A stretch of DNA of 64,000 bases from Actinomycetospora sp. NBRC 106378 (GCF_030269685.1 NZ_BSTT01000003.1:186001-250000), one strand, 5' to 3'; positions 1 through 9,096 are shown, counted from the first letter of the stretch. A program made the numbers and translations. Notes: a model not told the origin generated them from the sequence alone.

Positions 1-225
1 TCGATCCGCGACGTCATCGCCTTCCCCAAGACCGGTGGCGGGTACGACCCGCTCACCGCCGCGCCCGCGCCGATCACCGCGCTGCAGCGCAAGGAGGCGG
101 GGGTGGACGCCAAGCCCGCGAAGCCTGCGGAGCCGGGCCCGGGGACGCTGCCCGCCGCTCCGGTCAAGCCCCCGGAGCGGCCGGTGGACGACCCGGGCGA
201 GGGCCCCGGCGAGCAGCCTTCCTGA
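1..225 (+). CDS. aspS: Aspartyl-tRNA synthetase, C-terminal fragment
   Basis: Only the last 74 codons are in the window; the gene enters from the left edge in frame 1. The first residues ([19 protein letters not shown], then [14 protein letters not shown]) match the conserved end of bacterial AspRS, where the motif 3 region is followed by the short C-terminal helix. AspRS charges tRNA-Asp (in many actinobacteria also tRNA-Asn) with aspartate in the cytoplasm. After the family's normal end there is a tail of about 35 residues rich in Pro, Ala and Gly, probably disordered. The aspS - rarA - alaS neighbourhood is common in related actinobacteria, which supports the call. Confidence 0.85.
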   Translation, partial: SIRDVIAFPKTGGGYDPLTAAPAPITALQRKEAGVDAKPAKPAEPGPGTLPAAPVKPPERPVDDPGEGPGEQPS

Positions 226-352
226 CGTCGGGTCGGCTCCGTCCGGCCGTTCGGTTGCGCGCTGTCGCTCCCACAACCGGTGACGCCGCGCAACCGGATC
301 GTGGCTCGCCGCTCACTCACGTGCATCGATTCCGAACGGCCCGAGTTCGCGT

Positions 353-364
353 TACTCGCGAGTA
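353..364. promoter_or_regulatory. Perfect 12-bp palindrome, candidate operator
   Basis: TACTCGCGAGTA is a perfect palindrome inside GTTACTCGCGAGTAG (351-365), 18 bp before the candidate -10 box of the next gene. A nearly identical 15-mer on the opposite strand lies at 41123-41137. The shape fits a TetR-type operator; no cognate regulator is visible nearby. Confidence 0.35.
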
Positions 365-381
365 GTAGACGGTCCGGACGG

Positions 382-387
382 TAAGCT
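382..387 (+). promoter_or_regulatory. Candidate -10 box (TAAGCT)
   Basis: TAAGCT lies 10 nt before the ATG at 398, with no purine-rich ribosome binding site between. This supports the start and suggests a leaderless or near-leaderless transcript. Confidence 0.35.
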
Positions 388-397
388 CCATCGTCTG

Positions 398-1645
398 ATG
401 ACCCCGCTCACGGCCGATGACTCCGATGCTCCCTCCGTCCTCGACGCCGCCACCGGGCGCACCGACCGTTCGGTCGAGCGCACGGTCGCGCTCGCCGAGG
501 ATCTCCTCACCCGCCGGGCGGGCGCCCGCGTGCGGCTCGCGGACGCGGAGGATCTCGGCGGGAGCAGTCGTTCGCGGGTGGTCCGGGTCCGGGTCGCGCA
601 GAACCCGTTCTCGCTGCCTCGCACCCTCGTCGTGAAGCACTACCCGGGTGAGGCCGCGGCCTCGGAGCGGACGTCGGCGACCGAGCGCGTCGACCCGTTC
701 CCCTACGAGGCGGCGAGCTGCCAGCTGTTCACCGCGATGCCGGCGGACGACCGCGCCACGCCGACGCTCTACGCCAACGACCCGCAGCAGCGGCTGCTCG
801 TGCTCGAGGACCTCGGCCGCGGCTCGACGCTGGCCGACAAGCTGCACGGCGACGACCCGAAGGCGGCCGAGCGCGCCCTGCTCGGCGCCACCCGGGCCCT
901 CGGGCGGCTGCAGGCGGCGACGGCCGCCCGCGAGGGCGACTTCGGGGCCCTGTTGCGCCGGTCCGGGGTGAAGCACTGGCGGGACCCGCTCGCCGACGAC
1001 GCCCGCTCCGCGCTCGCCGAGATCCCCGACCTGCTCGCCGGTCGCCTGCGCGTCGAGGCCGCGCCCGCGGCGGTCCAGCATGCCCGCGCCGCCGCCGGGC
1101 TGCTCGGCGGTACGCGCTACCGGGCGTTCAGCCCGTCCGAGGTGTCGCCGGAGAACTGCCTGCTGACCGGGGCGGGCGCCCGGTTCCTGGACTTCGAGTG
1201 GGGCTGCTTCCGCGACGTGGCGTTCACGGCCTCGTCGGTGCGGCTCCCGTTCCCGGGCTGGGCCGCGCCGTACGCGTTGCCGACCGGGATGGCCGAGGCG
1301 ATGACGGCGTCGTGGCAGTCGGAGGTCGCGGGGGTGTGGCCGGAGCTGGCCGACCCCGCGGTCGCCGGCCCGCGCCACCTCGCCGCGACGACGCTGTGGG
1401 TGTGGGTGTGCACCCGCTCCCTGCTGCCGGTGGTCGTCGGGGACGGCGCGGGGCCCGAGCAGGTCGTCGTCGGGCGGCCGCCCGAGCGCGCCGCCGCCGT
1501 GCTGTCCGGGTACTGGCAGCGCCTGGCGACCGACGCGACCCGCCAGCAGGAGCAGGCCGTCGTCGACCTCGCCGAGGCCGTCGTGCGTGCGCTCGCCCCC
1601 TACGGCGGGAGTTGCCCGCTACCGCTGTTCCCGGCGTTCGCCTGA
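398..1645 (+). CDS. Phosphotransferase-fold protein with degenerate catalytic loop
   Basis: A 415-residue cytoplasmic protein resembling the aminoglycoside phosphotransferase/choline kinase fold. The N-lobe shows a candidate ATP lysine (LVVKHYPGE, K80), a glutamate helix (FPYEAASC, E104) and a hinge-like LLVLEDLG (133-140). The C-lobe has the metal-binding aspartate in FLDFEWG (D265). The Brenner-motif loop, normally HGDxxxxN, reads SPSEVSPENCLL (245-256): the histidine and catalytic aspartate are missing while the Asn (253) remains. It may therefore be a pseudokinase or use another residue. Start: ATG 398 follows a TANNNT box. Downstream it faces the aminotransferase across a tandem repeat. 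Substrate unknown. Confidence 0.6.
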   Translation: MTPLTADDSDAPSVLDAATGRTDRSVERTVALAEDLLTRRAGARVRLADAEDLGGSSRSRVVRVRVAQNPFSLPRTLVVKHYPGEAAASERTSATERVDPFPYEAASCQLFTAMPADDRATPTLYANDPQQRLLVLEDLGRGSTLADKLHGDDPKAAERALLGATRALGRLQAATAAREGDFGALLRRSGVKHWRDPLADDARSALAEIPDLLAGRLRVEAAPAAVQHARAAAGLLGGTRYRAFSPSEVSPENCLLTGAGARFLDFEWGCFRDVAFTASSVRLPFPGWAAPYALPTGMAEAMTASWQSEVAGVWPELADPAVAGPRHLAATTLWVWVCTRSLLPVVVGDGAGPEQVVVGRPPERAAAVLSGYWQRLATDATRQQEQAVVDLAEAVVRALAPYGGSCPLPLFPAFA

Positions 1646-1647
1646 GG

Positions 1648-1723
1648 GGGACCCGTCGTCCGGGACCCGTCGTCCGGGACCCGTCGTCCGGGACCCGTCG
1701 TCCGGGACCCGTCGTCCGGGACC
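1648..1723. repeat. 14-bp tandem repeat, five full copies
   Basis: The unit GGGACCCGTCGTCC occurs five times without interruption (1648, 1662, 1676, 1690, 1704), followed by a 6-bp partial copy. It fills the 82-bp gap between two convergent genes. Each unit holds a short inverted repeat (GGAC/GTCC), so the tract can form several alternative hairpins. The 14-bp period is not a multiple of three, which argues against coding. It could end transcription from both sides or vary in copy number. Confidence 0.95.
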
Positions 1724-1727
1724 TGAC

Positions 1728-2921
1728 TCAGGACCCGATGAAGCGCGCGATGCGCTCCAGGGCCTGCTCGAGCTGGGGGAGCGCGGTGGCGTAGGAGCAG
1801 CGCACGTGGCCCTCGCCGGAGGGACCGAAGACGTTGCCCGGGACCACCGCGACCTTCTCCTGGGTGAGCAGGCCCTCGGCGAACTCCTCGGAGGTCATGC
1901 CGGTGGAGGCGATCGACGGGAAGACGTAGAAGGCGCCGCCGGGGACCGGGCAGGTGAGGCCCAGTTCGTCGAGGCCCTTGGAGAACAGGCGCCGACGACG
2001 GTCGTAGTCGGCGACCATCTCGTCGACGTCGTCCTGTGCGGTGCGCATCGCCTCGAGCGCGGCGATCTGCGACATGTGCGGGGCGCAGAGCATCGTGTAC
2101 TGGTGGATGCGGTGCATGAGCTGCGCGAGCGGCTCGGGCGCACACACGTACCCGACCCGCCAGCCCGTCATCGCGTACGACTTCGAGAAGCCGCCGAGCG
2201 TCACCGTGCGCTCGGGGGCGGACGCGGCGACCGGCGTGTGGACCCCGTGGTAGGTCAGCCGGTCGTAGATCTCGTCGGAGAGCAGCCAGAGGTCGTGCTC
2301 CCGGGCGAGCGCCGCGAGGGCGTCGAGGTCGCCCGCGCTCTGGGCGCTGCCCGTCGGGTTCGACGGCGAGCCGAACAGGATGGCCTTCGTGTTCTCCGTG
2401 ATCGCCGCCCCGATGATGGCGGGGTCGAGGCGGTAGGCGTCGCCCGGGTCGAGCGCCACCGGCACCGGGATACCGCCCGCGAACGCCACGCACGGCTGGT
2501 AGGCGACGTAGCAGGGCTCGGGGACGATGACCTCGTCGCCGGGGTTGAGCAGCGCCCGCAGCGTCAGGTCCAGGCCCTCGGAGACGCCGCTGGTGATGAG
2601 GCACTCGTCCTCGGCCCGGTAGCGGACCCGGTAGCGGTCGGCGAGGTCGTCGACGATGGCCTCGCGCAGCGCGAGCAGCCCGCTGTTCGAGGTGTAGGTC
2701 GTCGCGCCGTGCTCGAGCGCGTGGATGGCGGCCTCGCGGGCGCTCCACGGCGTCGGGAAGTCCGGCTCGCCGACGCCGAGCGAGATCACGCCCTGCATGC
2801 TCTGCGCGAGGTCGAAGAACTTGCGGATCCCCGACGGCGGGATGGCCTCGACCGTGCGGGAGAAGGGCTTCTGCGGCTGCATCGACGGTCCGGTTCCGCT
2901 CCGCTGCACGTCCGTGGCCAT
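1728..2921 (-). CDS. Class I/II PLP-dependent aminotransferase
   Basis: A 397-residue fold-type I aminotransferase, the family's usual length. Seen: the cofactor-contacting SNPTG (187-191), DEIYDRL (216-222), the Schiff-base lysine in GGFSKSYAMTGWR (K247), and a C-terminal arginine in HVRCSYA that would bind the substrate carboxylate. It moves an amino group between an amino acid and a 2-oxo acid; the substrate cannot be read from sequence, though the PatA/AspC-like subgroup fits. Start: the ATG at 2921 overlaps the stop of the upstream lrp gene by 4 bp (ATGA), so the two are almost certainly cotranscribed and the regulator probably controls this enzyme. The reading frame stays open far upstream, which is a composition artefact. 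Confidence 0.85.
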   Translation of the reverse strand: MATDVQRSGTGPSMQPQKPFSRTVEAIPPSGIRKFFDLAQSMQGVISLGVGEPDFPTPWSAREAAIHALEHGATTYTSNSGLLALREAIVDDLADRYRVRYRAEDECLITSGVSEGLDLTLRALLNPGDEVIVPEPCYVAYQPCVAFAGGIPVPVALDPGDAYRLDPAIIGAAITENTKAILFGSPSNPTGSAQSAGDLDALAALAREHDLWLLSDEIYDRLTYHGVHTPVAASAPERTVTLGGFSKSYAMTGWRVGYVCAPEPLAQLMHRIHQYTMLCAPHMSQIAALEAMRTAQDDVDEMVADYDRRRRLFSKGLDELGLTCPVPGGAFYVFPSIASTGMTSEEFAEGLLTQEKVAVVPGNVFGPSGEGHVRCSYATALPQLEQALERIARFIGS

Positions 2922-3400
2922 CAGGGCGTCACCGACAGGCGCTGGTCGGGCTCGGGATCGGTCAGGAGCTGGCCGTCGTCCTTGTAGCGGCGCAGCAGGA
3001 AGTGCGTGCTGGTCGCGGTGACCCGGTCGATCCCGGAGAGCTTCTGCGCGACGAAGTCGGCGACCTCCTTCATGGAGGCGCCCTCCACCTCGACCCGCAG
3101 GTCCTGCGCCCCGCTCACCAGGTGGACGGCCCGGATCTCGCGGAACCGGGCGATCCGCTCGGCCACGTCGTCGAACCCGCGACCCCGCTCGGGCGCCACG
3201 GTGACGTCGACGAAGGCGGTGACGCGCTCGTCGCCGTACCGGTCCCAGTCGACGACCGCCTTGTAGCGCCGGATCACCCCCGACGCCTCCCACGCGGCGA
3301 TGTGCTCGCGCACCGTCGCCTCGTCGATCCCGGTCAGCGTCGCGATGCGCTCGGCGCTCGCGTGCGCGTCGGACTCCAGCACGGTGAGGATCTCCCGCAT
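2921..3400 (-). CDS. Lrp/AsnC-family transcriptional regulator
   Basis: A 159-residue protein of standard Lrp length. The N-terminal winged helix-turn-helix (about 1-55: ASAERIATLTGIDEATVREH, then GVIRRYKA) is followed by an RAM/ligand-binding domain (about 65-140, VTAFVDVTVAPE.. VHLVSGAQDLRVEVEG). Such proteins form octamers and sense amino acids. It is the first gene of a two-gene operon with the aminotransferase, and diverges from rarA. Start: ATG 3400 has a TAGGGT box 8 nt upstream and no Shine-Dalgarno sequence. The divergent gap holds the CAGG-repeat element (3474-3575). Confidence 0.88.
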   Translation of the reverse strand: MREILTVLESDAHASAERIATLTGIDEATVREHIAAWEASGVIRRYKAVVDWDRYGDERVTAFVDVTVAPERGRGFDDVAERIARFREIRAVHLVSGAQDLRVEVEGASMKEVADFVAQKLSGIDRVTATSTHFLLRRYKDDGQLLTDPEPDQRLSVTP

Positions 3401-3408
3401 GGTGTCCG

Positions 3409-3414
3409 ACCCTA
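3409..3414 (-). promoter_or_regulatory. Candidate -10 box of lrp
   Basis: On the minus strand TAGGGT ends 8 nt before the ATG at 3400, predicting a leaderless lrp-aminotransferase transcript. Confidence 0.4.
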
Positions 3415-3473
3415 GCCGGGGCGTCCGGTCGTCCGTGGCCGGCGGTTGCGGGGGAGTGGCACCCACCCTCTGC

Positions 3474-3575
3474 GGCAGGAAAGCGTCGTTGCTGTCGTCG
3501 GACGCCAGGAACGCCGCATCCTCGGGTCGCGGGAGGAGCCGCCGTCCCGTGAGGTGCACACCATGCAGGAACCGC
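3474..3575. repeat. Dispersed element with 30-bp-phased CAGGAA motifs (copy 1)
   Basis: Begins with GGCAGGAAAGCGTCGTTGC (3474-3492), identical over 19 bp to a segment upstream of priA (34972-34990). CAGGAA recurs at 3476, 3506 and 3566, with a weaker GAGGAG near 3533, that is, at 30-bp steps or about three helical turns. It lies between divergent lrp and rarA. The phasing suggests protein binding on one DNA face. Confidence 0.6.
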
Positions 3576-3631
3576 GGCGCCGGGGTCTGCCTCACGTGAC
3601 TCTCGCGGGCCGGGGTGTCGGGGGTGGGCAG

Positions 3632-3637
3632 TAGCGT
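3632..3637 (+). promoter_or_regulatory. Candidate -10 box of rarA
   Basis: TAGCGT ends 7 nt before the GTG at 3645; no ribosome binding site lies between. It decides the rarA start and predicts a leaderless mRNA. Confidence 0.45.
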
Positions 3638-3644
3638 CGGACGG

Positions 3645-5042
3645 GTGAGCGAGGAGGGGCTGTTCGACGTGGCGCCGCCGGAGCCCGAGCGGCCCGCGGT
3701 CGAGGACCTGCGGCCGGTGACGCGGGGTGTGGTCGAGGACCGGCCCGTGCCTGCCGGCAGCGACGTCCGCCCGCCGCTCGCGGTGCGGATGCGGCCCGCG
3801 TCGCTCGACGAGGTCGTCGGGCAGGACCACCTCCTGGCACCGGGCGCCCCGCTGCGCCGGCTGGTCGAGGGCGCCGCGCCCGCGTCGGTGCTGCTCCACG
3901 GCCCGCCCGGCACCGGCAAGACGACCCTCGCGCGGCTGATCTCCCAGGCGACGGGCCGTGCGTTCGAGGCGCTGTCGGCGCTGTCGGCGGGCGTGAAGGA
4001 GGTCCGGGGGGTCATCGAGGTGGCCCGTCGTCGGCTCGCGGCGGCCGAACCGCGCCGCACGGTCCTGTTCATCGACGAGATCCACCGCTTCAGCCGCACG
4101 CAGCAGGACGCGCTGCTCGGCGCAGTGGAGGACCGGGTGGTGCTGCTCGTCGGCGCCACCACCGAGAACCCCAGCTTCTCCGTCGTGGCCCCGCTGCTGT
4201 CCCGCTCGCTGGTCCTGGGGCTGCACGCGCTCGAGGACGACGCCGTCGCCGCGCTCCTCGACCGCGCGGTGGCCGACGAGCGCGGCCTCGCGGGCACCGT
4301 CACGCTCACCGACGAGGCCCGTGCCCACCTCGTCCGGCTCGCCGCCGGGGACGGGCGCCGCTCCCTGACCGCCCTCGAGGCCGCCGCGGACGCCGTGGGC
4401 GAGGGCGGGACGATCGACCTGGCGGTGGTCGAGCAGGTCGTCGACGAGGTCGCCGTGCGCTACGACCGGGCGGGCGACCAGCACTACGACGTCATCTCGG
4501 CCTTCATCAAGTCCATCCGCGGCTCCGATCCCGACGCCGCCCTGCACTACCTCGCCCGGATGATCGTCGCGGGGGAGGACCCGCGCTTCATCGCGCGGCG
4601 CCTCGTGGTGCACGCGAGCGAGGACGTCGGGCTCGCCGACCCGACCGCGCTGCAGGCCGCGACCGCCGCCGCCCAGGCCGTGGCGCTCATCGGGCTGCCG
4701 GAGTGCCGGATCGCGCTCGCCCAGGCGACCGTCCACCTCGCGACGGCGCCCAAGTCGAACGCCGTGATCACCGCGATCGACGCGGCCATGTCCGACGTGC
4801 GCAGCGGCGCCGCGGGTCCCGTGCCGCCCCACCTGCGCGACGGGCACTACGCGGGCGCCCAGAAGCTCGGCAACGCCGTCGGCTACCGCTATCCCCACGA
4901 CGAGCGCTCGGCCGTCGTCGCGCAGCAGTACCCGCCCGACGAGCTGGTCGGCCGGGACTACTACGCGCCGTCCGGCCGGGGCGAGGAGCGAGCCATCGCG
5001 GAGCGTCTCGCCCGGCTCCGTGAGGTCGTCCGCGGGCGTTAG
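3645..5042 (+). CDS. rarA: Replication-associated recombination AAA+ ATPase RarA (MgsA)
   Basis: A 465-residue AAA+ ATPase of the RarA/MgsA/WRNIP1 family that acts at stalled replication forks. Seen: Walker [13 protein letters not shown] (85-96), Walker [10 protein letters not shown] (140-148), sensor 1 GATTENPSF (about 165-175), and the C-terminal tetramerisation domain ([20 protein letters not shown] onward, with the family-typical [14 protein letters not shown] and YRYPHDE). The first 40 residues are acidic and variable. Start: GTG 3645 is preferred over an upstream start at 3615 because a TANNNT box lies 7 nt before it. Its stop overlaps the stop of the convergent coiled-coil gene by 3 bp. 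Confidence 0.92.
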   Translation: MSEEGLFDVAPPEPERPAVEDLRPVTRGVVEDRPVPAGSDVRPPLAVRMRPASLDEVVGQDHLLAPGAPLRRLVEGAAPASVLLHGPPGTGKTTLARLISQATGRAFEALSALSAGVKEVRGVIEVARRRLAAAEPRRTVLFIDEIHRFSRTQQDALLGAVEDRVVLLVGATTENPSFSVVAPLLSRSLVLGLHALEDDAVAALLDRAVADERGLAGTVTLTDEARAHLVRLAAGDGRRSLTALEAAADAVGEGGTIDLAVVEQVVDEVAVRYDRAGDQHYDVISAFIKSIRGSDPDAALHYLARMIVAGEDPRFIARRLVVHASEDVGLADPTALQAATAAAQAVALIGLPECRIALAQATVHLATAPKSNAVITAIDAAMSDVRSGAAGPVPPHLRDGHYAGAQKLGNAVGYRYPHDERSAVVAQQYPPDELVGRDYYAPSGRGEERAIAERLARLREVVRGR

Positions 5043-5335
5043 GCCACCGGCGGCAGCCGCCGGAGGATCTCCTCGAGCATCCCGGTGTGCTGGTCGAGCG
5101 TCGCCGAGTGCTCGGCGAGCGTCGCGGTGTGCTGGTCGAGCGTCGCCGAGTGCTCGGCGAGCGTCGCGGTGTGCCGGTCGAGCGTCGCGGTGTGCCGGGC
5201 GAGCGTGACCTTCTGCTCGTCCAGTGTCGTCTGCACCTCGAGGACCGAGTCGGACAGCGCGGTGATGTCCTCGCGCAGGGAGACGTACTGCCCCTCCAGG
5301 CGGTCGACGCGGGGAGCGAGGTCGGGCTCGGTCAT
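5039..5335 (-). CDS. Small coiled-coil protein with heptad repeats
   Basis: A 98-residue acidic protein with no signal or membrane segment. After [20 protein letters not shown] it continues as one coiled coil whose second half is a near-perfect 7-residue repeat: units of the form LD(Q/R)HTAT and LAEHSAT alternate, about seven in all (around residues 45-85). The DNA shows this as 21-bp/42-bp direct repeats (5085-5205). Heptads with Leu at one position and Ala/His at others suggest oligomerisation. The frame extends upstream, but ATG 5335 has TATCCT 6 nt before it. It converges on rarA with overlapping stops. Function unknown. Confidence 0.65.
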   Translation of the reverse strand: MTEPDLAPRVDRLEGQYVSLREDITALSDSVLEVQTTLDEQKVTLARHTATLDRHTATLAEHSATLDQHTATLAEHSATLDQHTGMLEEILRRLPPVA

Positions 5336-5341
5336 GGCGGC

Positions 5342-5347
5342 AGGATA
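5342..5347 (-). promoter_or_regulatory. Candidate -10 box of the coiled-coil gene
   Basis: Minus-strand TATCCT lies 6 nt before the ATG at 5335, supporting that start over the longer open frame. Confidence 0.4.
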
Positions 5348-5482
5348 GCGACGGGCTGCTCGGCGGCGGGGCCCGATCGGGAGGACCGTCGACGCCGGAT
5401 CGGCGACGATCACGGGCAGGTCGCGGACGCCGGTGGCGGCTCCCGTCGGTACAGCCCGTCACCACGTCCCGCGCCGATCTTG

Positions 5483-5496
5483 GGCTACCGGTAGCC
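5483..5496. promoter_or_regulatory. Perfect 14-bp palindrome upstream of the DUF948 gene
   Basis: GGCTACCGGTAGCC is a perfect palindrome 60 bp before the start of the DUF948 gene, in the 221-bp gap after the coiled-coil gene start. It may be an operator or a small hairpin. Nothing else recognisable was seen in this gap. Confidence 0.35.
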
Positions 5497-5556
5497 TTCC
5501 GCCACCGTTCGGTCCGCGGGCCGAGATCGGACTCTACGACCACCAGCGAATGGGGA

Positions 5557-5967
5557 ATGACCGTGTCGGTCGGGCAGATCGCGGCCATCATCGCCGCGGT
5601 GGCGTTCGTGATCCTGGTGCTGCTGCTGGCCGTTCCCTTGATCAAGCTGGGTCGCACGCTGGACGAGGCGACCGTCGCGATCCGCAAGGCGCACGAGGGG
5701 TCCGCCCCGCTGCTGAACGACGCCCAGGTCACGCTGACCACGGTGAACACGCAGCTGGAGCGCGTCGACGGCGTCACGGCCAGCGCCCAGGCGGTCGCCG
5801 CGAACACGCGGGCGCTGAGCTCGCTGTTCACCGCGACCCTCGGCGGCCCGCTCGTCAAGGCCGCCGCCCTGTCCTACGGCCTGCGCAAGGCCAGTCAGGC
5901 GCGCAGGCTGAAGAATGCACCGCCGCAGAAGCGGTCCACCAGGAGCAAGCGGAGTGCCCGCGCATGA
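5557..5967 (+). CDS. DUF948-family single-pass membrane protein
   Basis: A 136-residue protein. One N-terminal transmembrane helix (about residues 6-30, IAAIIAAVAFVILVLLLAVPL) is followed by an amphipathic helical region (LGRTLDEATVAIRKAHEGS.. LTTVNTQLERVDGVTASAQAV) typical of DUF948, then a short hydrophobic patch and a very basic tail (KRSTRSKRSARA). Function of the family is unknown; location is the cytoplasmic membrane. Its stop overlaps the next start (ATGA, 5964-5967), so both form an operon. This pair upstream of alaS is conserved in many actinobacteria. Confidence 0.75.
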   Translation: MTVSVGQIAAIIAAVAFVILVLLLAVPLIKLGRTLDEATVAIRKAHEGSAPLLNDAQVTLTTVNTQLERVDGVTASAQAVAANTRALSSLFTATLGGPLVKAAALSYGLRKASQARRLKNAPPQKRSTRSKRSARA

Positions 5968-6275
5968 AGCGTCTGTTCTGGGTGGGAGTCGGCGTCGCGA
6001 TCGGCGTCAGCGCCACCCGCAAGGTCAACCAGGTCACGCAGCGGGCCACGCCCGCCGGGATCGGCACGAGCCTCGGTGAGGGGCTGCGCGAGCTCGGGGC
6101 GGGGCTCGGCGCGTTCGGCGCCGAGGTGCGCGCCGGCATGAACGAGCGCGAGCAGGAGCTCTACTCGCTCGTCGAGGACACCACCGAGATCCCGGTGCGT
6201 CCCCAGGCCTTCGTCGAGCCGACGCCGAGCGGCCGGCACGCGCGAGCGTCCCGGCGGGGACCCGCCGGGCGCTGA
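5964..6275 (+). CDS. Small conserved actinobacterial protein (DUF6167-like)
   Basis: A 103-residue protein starting MKRLFWVGVGVAIGVSATRK, a short hydrophobic N-terminus (about 4-17) that may anchor it, followed by an Ala/Gly-rich helical region (LGEGLRELGAGLGAFGAEVRAGMNEREQEL) and a basic, probably disordered tail. The family assignment is from memory of the small gene that usually lies between the DUF948 gene and alaS. It overlaps the upstream gene by 4 bp and is 125 bp from alaS. Function unknown. Confidence 0.65.
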   Translation: MKRLFWVGVGVAIGVSATRKVNQVTQRATPAGIGTSLGEGLRELGAGLGAFGAEVRAGMNEREQELYSLVEDTTEIPVRPQAFVEPTPSGRHARASRRGPAGR

Positions 6276-6400
6276 CCGCGCCCGCCGTCGGGACGCTCCC
6301 GCACCCGAGCCACCCACCTCGCGGGTGGCACCCGTCGCTGCCCACGGGGCACGCGGAATGATGGGTGCTGCCCGCCCCACTGACGACGAGCAGGACTGAC

Positions 6401-9094
6401 GTGCAGACCCACGAGATCCGTCGACGCTTCCTCGCGCACTTCGAGAACGCCGGCCACACCCCCGTCCCCAGCGCCTCGCTGATCCTGGACGACCCCACGC
6501 TGCTGTTCGTCAACGCGGGGATGGTGCAGTTCAAGCCGTACTTCCTCGGCGAGGCCCCGCCGCCCTACCGGACGGCGACCTCCATCCAGAAGTGCGTGCG
6601 GACCGGCGACATCGAGAACGTCGGGCACACCACCCGCCACAACACGTTCTTCCAGATGGCGGGCAACTTCTCGTTCGGCGACTACTTCAAGGAAGGCGCC
6701 ATCCGGCACGCCTGGGCGCTGGTCACCGGTTCCCAGGACGACGGTGGATACGGCTTCGACCCGGAGCGCATCTGGGTCACGGTCTACGAGAACGACGACG
6801 AGGCCGAGCGGATCTGGCGCGACGTCATCGGCCTGCCGTCGGAACGCATCCAGCGGCGCGACGGCCGGGACAACTACTGGGACATGGGCATCCCCGGGCC
6901 GGGCGGGCCCTGCTCGGAGATCTACTACGACCGCGGACCCGAGTACGGGATCGAGGGCGGGCCGGTCGCGGACGAGGACCGCTACCTCGAGATCTGGAAC
7001 CTCGTGTTCATGCAGGACGTCCGGGGCGAGCAGAGCCCGAAGTACGGGGCGTCCCCGATCGGTGAGCTGCCGCAGAAGAACATCGACACCGGGCTCGGCG
7101 TCGAGCGCGTCGCGTTCCTACTGCAGGGCGTGGACAACGTCTACGAGACCGACCTCGTCCGCCCGGTGATCGACCGCGTGCAGGAGCTCTCCGGACGCTC
7201 CTACGACGAGGGCGGTGAGGAGGACGGCGTCCGCTTCCGCGTGATCGCCGACCACGTCCGCACCGGCACCATGCTCATCGGCGACGGCGTCGTCCCGGGC
7301 AACGAGGGCCGCGGGTACGTGCTGCGCCGCCTGCTGCGCCGGGTGATCCGCAACGCCCGCCTCCTCGGCATCACCGAACCGGTCCTGGTCGACCTCGTGG
7401 GCATCGTGCGCGACGCGATGGCCCCGTCGTACCCCGAGCTGGAGACCGGGTTCGAGCGGATCGCCGCCGTCGTGCGTCGCGAGGAGGAGGCCTTCCTCGC
7501 CACGCTGGCCACCGGCTCGCGCATCTTCGAGTCGGCGGTGGCCAACACCCGCGCCGCCGGGGCCACGACGCTGCCCGGCGAGTCCGCCTTCGCGCTGCAC
7601 GACACCTACGGCTTCCCGATCGACCTGACGCTGGAGATGGCCGCCGAGGCCGGTCTCGCCGTCGACGAGGGCGCCTTCCGCCTGCTCATGGACGAGCAGC
7701 GTGCCCGGGCCAAGGCCGACGCCGCCGCCCGCAAGCACGGCGGCGCCGACGCCAGCGCCTACCGCGAGGTCCTCGAGCGCTCCGGTCTCACCGCCTTCCT
7801 CGGCTACACCGACCAGCGGGCGGACGCGACCGTCGTCGGGCTCGTCGTCGACGGGGTGGGCGTGCCGGCCGCCGTCGAGGGCGACCAGGTCGAGGTGATG
7901 CTCGACCGGACGCCGTTCTACGCCGAGGGCGGCGGCCAGCAGGCCGACACCGGGCGGCTGTTCGGCGAGGGCTTCACCGTCGAGGTCACCGACGTGCAGA
8001 CCCCGGTGCCGGGCCTGAGCGTGCACCGCGGCCGCGTGATCCACGGCGAGGTGACCCGCGACGCCGCCGTCTCCGCCCAGATCGACATGGAGCGCCGGGC
8101 CGCGATCTCCCGGTCGCACACGGCCACCCACCTCGTGCACGCCGGGATGCGCAAGGCCCTCGGCGACTCAGCCGCCCAGGCCGGGTCGCTCAACGCCCCG
8201 GGCCGGCTGCGCTTCGACTTCACCTCGCCCGAGGGCGCGGTGCCGACCTCCGTGCTCGCCGACGTCGAGGACGAGGTCAACTCGGTCCTGCTCGGCGACG
8301 ACGAGGTCCGTGCCTTCGTCACGAGCATGGACGAGGCCCGCAAGCTCGGCGCCATCGCGCTGTTCGGCGAGAAGTACGGCGACGCCGTGCGGATCGTCGA
8401 GGTCGGCGACTACTCCCGCGAGCTCTGCGGCGGCACCCACGTGGGCCGTGCGGGTCAGCTGGGTCTGGTCAAGCTGCTGGGCGAGGGCTCGGTCGGGTCC
8501 GGGGTGCGGCGCGTCGAGGCCCTCGTCGGCATCGACGCCTTCCGCTTCCTCGCCCGCGAGCACGTGCTGGTCAACCAGCTCGCCGAGCAGTTCCGGGCCC
8601 AGCCCGAGGAGCTGCCCGAGCGGATCTCCGGCATCGTCGACCGCCTGCGGGCCGCGGAGAAGGAGCTCGAGAACGTCCGGGCCCGCGAGGTGCTCGCCTC
8701 GGCCGGGGCGCTCGCCGAGGGCGCCGACGACGTCGCGGGCGTCTCGCTGGTCGCCTCCCGCACCCCCGACGGGGTCGGCGGGGGAGACCTCCGCACGCTC
8801 GCGTCGGACGTCCGTGGCCGCCTCGGCGACCGGCCGGGGGTGGTCGCGCTGTTCGCGCCCGACGGCGACAAGCTCTCCTTCGTCGTCGCGACGACCGCCG
8901 CCGCCCGGGACCGCGGGCTCGCCGCCGGTGACCTGGTGAAGGCGTTCGCGCCGACCGTCGGGGGTCGCGGCGGTGGCAAGGCCGACCTCGCCCAGGGCGG
9001 CGGCTCGCCGTCGGGCGGACCGGCCGGGATGGACGCGGGGATCGGTGCCGCCATCGACGCGCTCCGGGCGCAGGTGGCGACGGCAGGCCGCTGA
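6401..9094 (+). CDS. alaS: Alanyl-tRNA synthetase
   Basis: An 897-residue class II synthetase that attaches alanine to tRNA-Ala and edits Ser/Gly mischarging. Seen: N-terminal class II core ([24 protein letters not shown], then [18 protein letters not shown] and [12 protein letters not shown]), the editing domain zinc motifs HTATH and CGGTH, and the C-terminal Gly-rich C-Ala end ([15 protein letters not shown]). Length is normal. Start: GTG 6401 matches the usual short N-terminus before HEIRRRFL; the 12 codons ahead of it in the open frame lack support. No T-box or other leader RNA was found in the 125-bp upstream gap. ruvX follows after 2 bp. Confidence 0.96.
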   Translation: MQTHEIRRRFLAHFENAGHTPVPSASLILDDPTLLFVNAGMVQFKPYFLGEAPPPYRTATSIQKCVRTGDIENVGHTTRHNTFFQMAGNFSFGDYFKEGAIRHAWALVTGSQDDGGYGFDPERIWVTVYENDDEAERIWRDVIGLPSERIQRRDGRDNYWDMGIPGPGGPCSEIYYDRGPEYGIEGGPVADEDRYLEIWNLVFMQDVRGEQSPKYGASPIGELPQKNIDTGLGVERVAFLLQGVDNVYETDLVRPVIDRVQELSGRSYDEGGEEDGVRFRVIADHVRTGTMLIGDGVVPGNEGRGYVLRRLLRRVIRNARLLGITEPVLVDLVGIVRDAMAPSYPELETGFERIAAVVRREEEAFLATLATGSRIFESAVANTRAAGATTLPGESAFALHDTYGFPIDLTLEMAAEAGLAVDEGAFRLLMDEQRARAKADAAARKHGGADASAYREVLERSGLTAFLGYTDQRADATVVGLVVDGVGVPAAVEGDQVEVMLDRTPFYAEGGGQQADTGRLFGEGFTVEVTDVQTPVPGLSVHRGRVIHGEVTRDAAVSAQIDMERRAAISRSHTATHLVHAGMRKALGDSAAQAGSLNAPGRLRFDFTSPEGAVPTSVLADVEDEVNSVLLGDDEVRAFVTSMDEARKLGAIALFGEKYGDAVRIVEVGDYSRELCGGTHVGRAGQLGLVKLLGEGSVGSGVRRVEALVGIDAFRFLAREHVLVNQLAEQFRAQPEELPERISGIVDRLRAAEKELENVRAREVLASAGALAEGADDVAGVSLVASRTPDGVGGGDLRTLASDVRGRLGDRPGVVALFAPDGDKLSFVVATTAAARDRGLAAGDLVKAFAPTVGGRGGGKADLAQGGGSPSGGPAGMDAGIGAAIDALRAQVATAGR

Positions 9095-9096
9095 CG

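Noticed and set aside
3615-3644. Upstream start for rarA (10 extra residues)
   Set aside because: It would place the start before the candidate -10 box at 3632; GTG 3645 is better supported.
1728-5858. Open frame of 1376 codons on the minus strand running over rarA and the membrane-protein genes
   Set aside because: Only the part up to 2921 (aminotransferase) is real; the rest is antisense to well-supported genes and reflects GC bias.
6276-6400. T-box leader upstream of alaS
   Set aside because: No T-box sequence (AGGGUGGNACCGCG) or specifier stem was seen, although GGGTGGCACCCG at 6323-6334 looks superficially similar; it lacks the rest of the motif and any antiterminator context.
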